Source of the DNA: an uncultured Clostridia bacterium
Lineage (GTDB): Bacteria > Bacillota > Clostridia > Lachnospirales > Lachnospiraceae
DNA: 13,063 bases
Assembly (NCBI GenBank): GCA_946186175.1
Contig: CAMHMG010000065.1
Coordinates: 1-13,063 of the forward strand
Direction of reading: 5' to 3'
Shown here: piece after piece, positions 7,719 to 13,063 of the stretch
Numbering within the stretch: the stretch's first letter is position 1
Layout: the number at the start of each line of letters is the position of its first letter
Notes under the pieces: model-generated
The model's input: the letters and a program-made list of their open reading frames with translations, nothing else
What the model was told of the DNA's origin: nothing
Databases searched by the model: none
Made by a program: the position numbers and the translations under genes

Positions 7719-8475
7719 CAGGGTGCTGATGATAAGCGAGAAGGAAACATTTATTGCAATGACTCTTCAGAAGAGTCTTAGGGATAATGGATTTGAGGTG
7801 AGCCATTCATTACCGAATGTTCAGAAAATTAATGAGTATAATGAAAAAGTCGATATATATATTTTTTATATGGATGAGGGAACGGCAATAGATATGGATA
7901 CCGTTGTATATCTTAAGGATAAGTGTGTTGAAGAAGATATTATGGTTATCCTGATAGGTACTAATGATGAGTTCAGAGAAGCGACTAAGATACTTCCACA
8001 GGAGAATCTGGATGCATTCTTCCTGCGCCCTTTTGATATGAAACAGTGTATTGATAAGATTAAGCTTCTTGTAGACAGGCAGGAGATAGAGAATCGAAAG
8101 AAACATGTTCTTATTGTAGATGATGATGTGACATTTTTGAAGATGGCATATTCATGGCTTAAGGATAAGTATAAAGTATCGATTGTCAATTCGGCTGTAC
8201 AGGCTATAACCTGGCTTGCAAAGAATAAAGCGGACGTAGTATTGTTGGATTATGAAATGCCGGTGGTTGACGGGCCGGCTCTGTTGGAAATGCTTAAGAG
8301 TGAGACTGACACTGACGGTATTCCAATATTTTTCCTGACAGGAAAGAGTGATCTTAAGAGTGTGCAAAAGGTCATGGATATGAAACCACAAGGGTATCTG
8401 TTGAAGGCAAGCGGCAAACATTCACTTTTGCAGGAACTTGACAAATTCTTCATCGCCCAGAAGACGATGAAGTAA
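7711..8475 (+). CDS. Tandem receiver protein (pseudo-receiver plus active receiver), no output domain
   Basis: A 254-residue protein made of two CheY-like receiver domains and nothing else. The first (1-122) has lost its active site: S9/E10 stand where two acidic residues are expected, Y53 sits at the phosphoacceptor position, and R106 replaces the lysine in FFLRPF. The second (131-250) looks active: D137/D138/D139 in IVDDDVTF, phosphoacceptor D180 in LLDYEMPVVDG, T210 and K232, although the usual KP is KA. The gene starts 8 bases before the upstream stop with its own GGAGG, which suggests coupled translation and close stoichiometry with the EAL protein. With no DNA-binding or enzymatic domain, it probably acts by protein contact or as a phosphate carrier or sink in the relay. 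It is a natural candidate to receive phosphate from the HPt domain encoded at 1980-5750; this link is inferred from gene order only. Confidence 0.93.
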   Translation: MYNRVLMISEKETFIAMTLQKSLRDNGFEVSHSLPNVQKINEYNEKVDIYIFYMDEGTAIDMDTVVYLKDKCVEEDIMVILIGTNDEFREATKILPQENLDAFFLRPFDMKQCIDKIKLLVDRQEIENRKKHVLIVDDDVTFLKMAYSWLKDKYKVSIVNSAVQAITWLAKNKADVVLLDYEMPVVDGPALLEMLKSETDTDGIPIFFLTGKSDLKSVQKVMDMKPQGYLLKASGKHSLLQELDKFFIAQKTMK

Positions 8476-8478
8476 CGA

Positions 8479-8493
8479 GAAAACGAAGTTTTC
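8479..8493. terminator. Short hairpin between the convergent units
   Basis: GAAAAC (8479-8484) pairs perfectly with GTTTTC (8488-8493) around a GAA loop, starting 4 bases after the stop of the tandem-receiver gene. The stem is AT-rich and weak, and no U-tract follows on the plus strand. It probably works together with the larger hairpin beside it. Confidence 0.4.
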
Positions 8494-8496
8494 GAG

Positions 8497-8528
8497 ATTA
8501 TGAGAATGTACGAAGTACTTCTCATAAT
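8497..8528. terminator. Probable bidirectional terminator hairpin between convergent genes
   Basis: ATTATGAGAA (8497-8506) is perfectly complementary to TTCTCATAAT (8519-8528). Inside, GTAC (8508-8511) pairs with GTAC (8515-8518) around a GAA loop, giving a 14-bp stem with a single bulged T at 8507. It fills the gap between two converging stop codons (8475 on plus, 8534 on minus), the expected place for a shared terminator. No run of T follows on either strand, so it is not a textbook intrinsic terminator and may instead protect the 3' ends of the mRNAs. Confidence 0.6.
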
Positions 8529-8533
8529 ATGTA

Positions 8534-11500
8534 TTATCGAATGATCTTATCCTGTGAAAGATACATGATAAGCATATTTTCAAGGTTATCGGCATTGATA
8601 GGCTTTGTCATATAATTATCGAAGCCTTCTCTGATAAAACGTTCTCTGGCTCCGGATAAAGCGTTAGCGGTAAGGGCAACAACAGGAGTGTCAGTATTCA
8701 TATTATCCGTGATGCTGCGAATGCGTTTCAAGGTCTCGATACCATCCATACCGGGCATTCTGAAGTCAAGAAAGATGAGATCGTATTTGCTTTCACTGGT
8801 TTTCTTAAGACATTCTAAACCGCTGTCAGCTTCATCTATCTGAATTTCAGTTTTCTTAAGAAGATTTTTCACCACAACCATATTGATAGGAGTATCATCA
8901 ACAACAAGAATCTTAGCTTCCGGTGCACGGAAGCTTTCCTTATACTTAGGTATCTCAAGAGTTTCTTTGGCCGCTTTGTTAAAGGAGTCACCGATAGGTT
9001 CGTCAGAAACAACCTCTTGTGGGAGGGTAATGGTAAATATCGACCCTTTTCCATATTCACTTTGAACATCAATGTTTCCGTTCATTAATTCAACCAGATT
9101 ATGAACTATTGCTAGCCCCAATCCACTTCCCTCAACAGTACGATTTCTGCCGGGATCAAGTCTTTCAAATTTTCCAAAGAGCTTTTTCATATCCTCTTCT
9201 TTGATTCCGACTCCGGTGTCCTCGATTGTGATAATAAGACCGGTGTTCTGATTAAATGATACAGTAAGGGTTACGCTGCCGGTATTAGTATATTTTACAG
9301 CGTTATTGAGCATATTGATCATTATCTGCTGGATACGCATTTCATCACCATGCAGATTTTCCGGAGTAGCCGGATCTACATTGACATTTAATATAAGATT
9401 CTTTTGAGTTGCTTTCACCTGAATGATGTTGACTACATCAGTGAGGACTGATGAAAGCTTGTAATCGGCTTCTACTATATCCATGTTGCCGGACTCGATC
9501 TTGGAAAAGTCCAGAATATCATTGATAAGTGAGAGCAGGGTCTTGCCGGCGCTTTCTATGGTCTTAGCATATTCGATTATCTTTTCATCGACGCTTTCTC
9601 TAAGTATCATTTCGTCCATTCCAAGAACAGCGTTTATAGGTGTACGTATCTCGTGAGACATATTGGCAAGGAAATTGTTCATGGCTTCATTGGCAGCAAT
9701 TGCCCTTTGTTCTTCTATGTGAGCTAACTTTGTCGCCTTAAGAATTCCGATGAACTCGTTCTGTGTGACGGGATTAGAAAAATAAAATCCCTGAAGGTAA
9801 TCTACGCCGAACTCATCAGCAAGCTCAACCTGTGCCTTGCTCTCAACGCCGGAAATCAAAAGTTTTTTTCCCATGCGCTTGATCATATCAGTACTGTTCT
9901 CCATGATAATTCGTCCGATCTTTGACTTCTCGGCTTCCCATAGAATAGTCCGGTCTATCTTGATAAGATCAACATCAAGTGAGAATATAGAATGAACGTT
10001 AGAATAGCCAATACCGTAGTCGTCAACGGCAAAATGAAAACCATGTTCCGTGAGAATACTTATAAAGGTCTTAAGACCCTCGAAATCAGTAGTTGCAGCG
10101 CTTTCCATTATCTCAAAATTAATCCTTTCAGGAGCGATATCATATCTTGAAACTATCTGTATGATGCGCTTTGCATAGTTTGGCTGTGTGCATTGTACGG
10201 ATGAAAGATTAATATTTAAGGTTTCAATTCCAAGCTCTACAGGGATACCGCTGTTTAAAAACTTGCATACCTCTTCTAAGGCATAATCACCAAGTTCAAA
10301 TATCATTCCGGTTTTTTCCGCAACTGCAAGAAATTCATTGGGATAGACATCTCCGATTATAGGATCATGAAGTCGAAGTAAAGCCTCGCCGGATTTGATA
10401 AGGCGGCTTGTTGCATCATAGATTGGTTGATAATATACTTCAAAAAATCTGTTTTTGACTCCGGTCAAAATTGCCTTTTCAACCTGTGTGCGGCGAAAAA
10501 TGAATTTCAGATCATCGCCATATAGTACGGTACCTTTCTTTGCAAGCTCTTCAGGAACCGGGCTTCCTATAAGAGACATTAACTGTTCGTTGGTTTCGTA
10601 ATCTTTAGGAGCCTCAACATATAATATAGTAGTATGAAAGACACTCTTTCTTCCCTGAAAATCCCATTCCTTGGAAAATCGGTCTTTGATAAGCTCAGCT
10701 ATATGCAAATCTTTTTTGCTGTCAACTTTATCATTTAATATGATAAATGTTCCCGGATTCATATAATAAATGTTGTTCTGTGGAACTATGTTACGGAGAT
10801 ATTCTACATTCATTTTAGTAAGGCTTTCGATATTCATTGGTCCTATAGTCTGCATAAGACTCTGAGGATTACGCATCTTCATACATATAAGACTGAAGGG
10901 ATGCCTGCCGGCTATATGGTTTCTGATATCTAAAGAGAGGGCTGCTTCATTGTAGGCACCGGTTCTTGGACTCTTACGGTCGTCTTCATTTTCCAATGTA
11001 ATAAGAATTCCTGTAATGGCAAGAGACTCCATGAAAAGTTCGATTTGTATTGAAGGCAGTAATAGCTGTGTTATAGTGCCAATGGTTACCATTATAAAGA
11101 AATAGACTAATGTCTTACGTTTCTTAATATCAATTGCCTGCCAAAGAAAGAGTATTAGAATGATAGCAGCAATAAAATAAGCGCTGCTGATCACATAGAT
11201 TACAATTTCCCCTTTGCCGCGGACAAATTGTCTGTCTTCATTAAAGTGATATATGAAATGAGTAACCGGGTTGGAAAGGACAATTAGCTCGGTTATTATC
11301 ATGGGAAATTCGTAGAGCAGATGATGTCTTTTTTCAAGCTTGTAATGTGCGCCTATGACCACCGCTATATAGAAACAGAAAAGTGGTGATAATATACTGT
11401 GAAGGGCAAAATAAAGGTATTGATTGATCTCCTGCAGGGGAATCAATACAGGGTTGTTGCGCGCATAAGAAACTAAAAAGTAATTGCTAAGTGCGCAGAT

Positions 11501-11665
11501 GATTGATACTAGAATATTAATGAGGATGAACAAAAATACCTTGTTCTGGAGTTTGGTGGAAGTACCTTTAAGCACAGTATAATAAAGGCATGATATACTT
11601 ACAAACAGTGCGCAAACCAGATATCCCGAACTATTAAGACTATTTATAATATTATCTATTATCAT
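8534..11665 (-). CDS. Hybrid histidine kinase: 7TM, pseudo-GGDEF, EAL, HisKA, HATPase, receiver
   Basis: A 1043-residue paralogue of the plus-strand hybrid kinase (1980-5750), nearly colinear with it up to the receiver but lacking an HPt domain. The start at 11665 is chosen because AAGGA lies 8 bases before it; an ATG at 11674 overlaps that site. About seven membrane spans fill residues 12-225. The GGDEF-like region (228-385) has NPGTF (303-307) instead of GGDEF. The EAL domain (395-645) is the best preserved in the window: EAL 427-429, N486, E518, DD 548-549, K569/D571 and Q625, but S605 replaces the AEGVE glutamate. A charged linker leads to HisKA with H671. The HATPase domain is complete: N784/N788, DTGVGI, FGKFERLD and GSGLGLAI. 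The receiver has D923/D924, D967, T999 and K1021. It likely autophosphorylates and passes phosphate internally to D967, then needs an HPt protein from elsewhere. Confidence 0.93.
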   Translation of the reverse strand: MIIDNIINSLNSSGYLVCALFVSISCLYYTVLKGTSTKLQNKVFLFILINILVSIICALSNYFLVSYARNNPVLIPLQEINQYLYFALHSILSPLFCFYIAVVIGAHYKLEKRHHLLYEFPMIITELIVLSNPVTHFIYHFNEDRQFVRGKGEIVIYVISSAYFIAAIILILFLWQAIDIKKRKTLVYFFIMVTIGTITQLLLPSIQIELFMESLAITGILITLENEDDRKSPRTGAYNEAALSLDIRNHIAGRHPFSLICMKMRNPQSLMQTIGPMNIESLTKMNVEYLRNIVPQNNIYYMNPGTFIILNDKVDSKKDLHIAELIKDRFSKEWDFQGRKSVFHTTILYVEAPKDYETNEQLMSLIGSPVPEELAKKGTVLYGDDLKFIFRRTQVEKAILTGVKNRFFEVYYQPIYDATSRLIKSGEALLRLHDPIIGDVYPNEFLAVAEKTGMIFELGDYALEEVCKFLNSGIPVELGIETLNINLSSVQCTQPNYAKRIIQIVSRYDIAPERINFEIMESAATTDFEGLKTFISILTEHGFHFAVDDYGIGYSNVHSIFSLDVDLIKIDRTILWEAEKSKIGRIIMENSTDMIKRMGKKLLISGVESKAQVELADEFGVDYLQGFYFSNPVTQNEFIGILKATKLAHIEEQRAIAANEAMNNFLANMSHEIRTPINAVLGMDEMILRESVDEKIIEYAKTIESAGKTLLSLINDILDFSKIESGNMDIVEADYKLSSVLTDVVNIIQVKATQKNLILNVNVDPATPENLHGDEMRIQQIMINMLNNAVKYTNTGSVTLTVSFNQNTGLIITIEDTGVGIKEEDMKKLFGKFERLDPGRNRTVEGSGLGLAIVHNLVELMNGNIDVQSEYGKGSIFTITLPQEVVSDEPIGDSFNKAAKETLEIPKYKESFRAPEAKILVVDDTPINMVVVKNLLKKTEIQIDEADSGLECLKKTSESKYDLIFLDFRMPGMDGIETLKRIRSITDNMNTDTPVVALTANALSGARERFIREGFDNYMTKPINADNLENMLIMYLSQDKIIR

Positions 11666-11673
11666 AAGCGTCA

Positions 11674-11678
11674 TCCTT
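11674..11678 (-). promoter_or_regulatory. Ribosome binding site deciding the start at 11665
   Basis: Read on the minus strand, AAGGA is followed by 8 bases and then the ATG at 11665. The longer alternative ATG (11674-11672) shares a base with this site and so has no usable spacing. The protein should therefore begin MIIDNIINSLNSSGYL. Confidence 0.75.
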
Positions 11679-11695
11679 ATATCTATTACTCTTTA

Positions 11696-13063
11696 TTAAT
11701 CCTGTTTCTCCTCATCATTAAGATTGTAAGCAGTTGCAGCATCAACCTCTTCTTTGTTGAGTTTGTTTTCATCAGCAAGTTCAAGCAGTGCATCGACAAC
11801 CTCTTCCTCTAATTGAGTGCCGCGTATGCGCTTCATCTCAGCTAACACGTCAGATAATAGCATCTGCTTTCTGTACGGCCTTGTAGAGTACATTGCATCG
11901 AAGGTATCAGCAACGGCAATTATTCTTGCGACCTCAGGAATCTGATCTCCTGAAAGTCCGTTGGGATAGCCTTTGCCATCCATACGCTCGTGATGGCATC
12001 CGGCGCCGACTGCGAGATCTTTGACAATATTAACATGGGATAATATTTTCTTTCCGACAGCGGCATGTGATTTCATGATAGCAAATTCACTGTCGTTCAA
12101 TCGTTCGGGTTTGTTGAGGATTGCATCATCAATACTTAATTTTCCTATATCGTGTAAGAGCGCTATATTATAGAATTCATTAATATCTTCTTCGGTATAG
12201 CCTCTTTTCTCACTTAGTTTTTCCGCAAGCATTTTGGTGTAATAAGCAACACGGAAGGAATGACCGCGATTCTGCTTATCACGCATATCTATACATATGG
12301 CAAAGGTGAAAATGATCTGATTGATGAATTTCTGATCTTCCTTTTGCTTTGCTATAAGTGCCTCATTACGCTTTTTAAAATGCATCCAAATTGCAAAGGA
12401 GATGACACCGATTATTACGATCATTAATATCAGCCAGAACCAGATACTTTCATAAATGGCTTTATCTTTGTTGATCGTAATTGCAATGGAGTTATCAATT
12501 TTACCTGTTTCATCATTAATTACATTAAGGTGAAAGACATATCTGCCTCCATCAAGATTAGTGTAAATGACAGGAACAAGATCCTGCTTGGTAGTAACTA
12601 TCGGTTCTTTGTCAAATCCGTCTAAGGAGTAACTGATGCGCGGGTTGTTAAGACCATAAGTCATTGCATATGCATTTATAATGAGACGCTTGGTGCCGGA
12701 AGGAATAGAAACAGACTTGTTGTTTTCTACAGGCACTTCCTGATCATCTATCTCTACAGTAGGTACTGCCAGTTTGACACTTTCTGTATCATCATCATCT
12801 GCGTTAATATTAACAACACAGACGCCGGTCGTTCCGGAAATATAAAGACGTCCCGTTTCATCTAAATAGCTTCGGGAATTACCGGTGGTGATGTAAGGCA
12901 ATCCGCTTTTGATGTTATAATAGCTATACTCAATATCCTTATTGGCAAGAAGCTGTGCAGTCTTAGTGACATATACGCCGTTAGATGAAAGCACCCATGC
13001 TCCGCCGTGATCATTAAAATATATATCAAGGTTGTTGCTATATGGGAAATTGGACACAGCAGT
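11696..13063 (-). CDS. Propeller/Y_Y_Y sensor with HD-GYP c-di-GMP phosphodiesterase (5' end beyond window)
   Basis: The reading frame is open to the window edge, and the N-terminus is missing. A GTG at 13057 would give 453 residues (numbering used here), but it falls inside a propeller-like repeat and has no ribosome binding site in view, so it is not the real start. Residues 12-34 and 52-82 resemble Reg_prop blades (HGGAWVLSSNGVYV; ETGRLYISGTTGVCVV). Residues 118-195 resemble a Y_Y_Y domain (ISYSLDGFD; YTNLDGGRYVFHLNV). A membrane span covers about 204-224, so the sensor part lies outside the cell. A charged helix then leads to an HD-GYP domain (about 248-430) with H266, HDIGKL (302-307), H331, HHERMDGKGYPNGL (355-368), VADTFDAM and RPYR. 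All signature residues are present, so it should hydrolyse c-di-GMP in response to an external signal. It is the first visible gene of the minus-strand unit, 30 bases before the hybrid kinase start. Confidence 0.9.
   Translation of the reverse strand, partial: TAVSNFPYSNNLDIYFNDHGGAWVLSSNGVYVTKTAQLLANKDIEYSYYNIKSGLPYITTGNSRSYLDETGRLYISGTTGVCVVNINADDDDTESVKLAVPTVEIDDQEVPVENNKSVSIPSGTKRLIINAYAMTYGLNNPRISYSLDGFDKEPIVTTKQDLVPVIYTNLDGGRYVFHLNVINDETGKIDNSIAITINKDKAIYESIWFWLILMIVIIGVISFAIWMHFKKRNEALIAKQKEDQKFINQIIFTFAICIDMRDKQNRGHSFRVAYYTKMLAEKLSEKRGYTEEDINEFYNIALLHDIGKLSIDDAILNKPERLNDSEFAIMKSHAAVGKKILSHVNIVKDLAVGAGCHHERMDGKGYPNGLSGDQIPEVARIIAVADTFDAMYSTRPYRKQMLLSDVLAEMKRIRGTQLEEEVVDALLELADENKLNKEEVDAATAYNLNDEEKQD

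Noticed and set aside
11666..11674. Longer start of the minus-strand hybrid kinase at ATG 11674
   Set aside because: It overlaps the AAGGA site that is well spaced for the ATG at 11665.
13055..13057. GTG at 13057 as the true start of the HD-GYP protein
   Set aside because: The frame is open to the window edge, the codon lies in a propeller-like repeat and no signal peptide follows, so the gene almost certainly begins outside the window.
1..13063. tRNA genes, CRISPR repeats, insertion sequences or attachment sites
   Set aside because: Coding sequence covers nearly the whole window; no repeat array, transposase, terminal inverted repeats or cloverleaf-like segment was seen.

Overview
The window looks like chromosome of a low-to-moderate GC, AT-biased Firmicute, most probably a Lachnospiraceae member (Butyrivibrio/Roseburia/Lachnospira type). 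The basis is the AGA/ATA-rich codon use, strong GGAGG-type ribosome binding sites, a VanR/VanS-like two-component pair, and large 7TM-GGDEF-EAL-histidine kinase fusions of a kind common in that family. This assignment rests on recognition only; no taxonomic marker gene is present.

Plus strand, 27-8475: five tightly packed genes that look like one operon. They are an OmpR-family response regulator (27-710), its membrane histidine kinase (724-1932), a 1256-residue hybrid kinase with the order 7TM / degenerate GGDEF / degenerate EAL / HisKA / HATPase / receiver / HPt (1980-5750), a 641-residue paralogue that stops after the EAL domain (5793-7718), and a stand-alone protein of two receiver domains (7711-8475) whose start overlaps the preceding gene by 8 bases. 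Minus strand, 13063-8534: a second, convergent unit. It begins with a 5'-incomplete sensor protein, with propeller-like repeats, a Y_Y_Y-like domain, one membrane span and a complete HD-GYP c-di-GMP phosphodiesterase domain. About 30 bases downstream follows a 1043-residue hybrid kinase (7TM / degenerate GGDEF / EAL / HisKA / HATPase / receiver, no HPt). The two units meet head to head over 58 bases that carry two back-to-back hairpins, probably acting as a bidirectional terminator.

The locus reads as a signalling island joining cyclic-di-GMP to phosphorelay. All three 7TM-GGDEF-EAL proteins have lost the GGDEF signature. All three have also lost the glutamate of the EAL-family AEGVE motif, with a graded loss of the other EAL catalytic residues (one lost, then three, then nearly all). 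In two of them the EAL domain is joined by a charged helical linker straight to the kinase dimerisation helix. The simplest reading is that these EAL domains are ligand-sensing or signal-transmitting modules controlling kinases, rather than enzymes. The HD-GYP protein is the only apparently intact c-di-GMP enzyme in view, and no intact diguanylate cyclase is encoded here. Phosphate could pass from the kinases through their receivers to the single HPt (at 1980-5750) and on to the tandem-receiver protein; this route is inference.

No tRNA, rRNA, CRISPR array, insertion sequence or gene-free stretch over 300 bases was found. The promoters of both units must lie outside the window.
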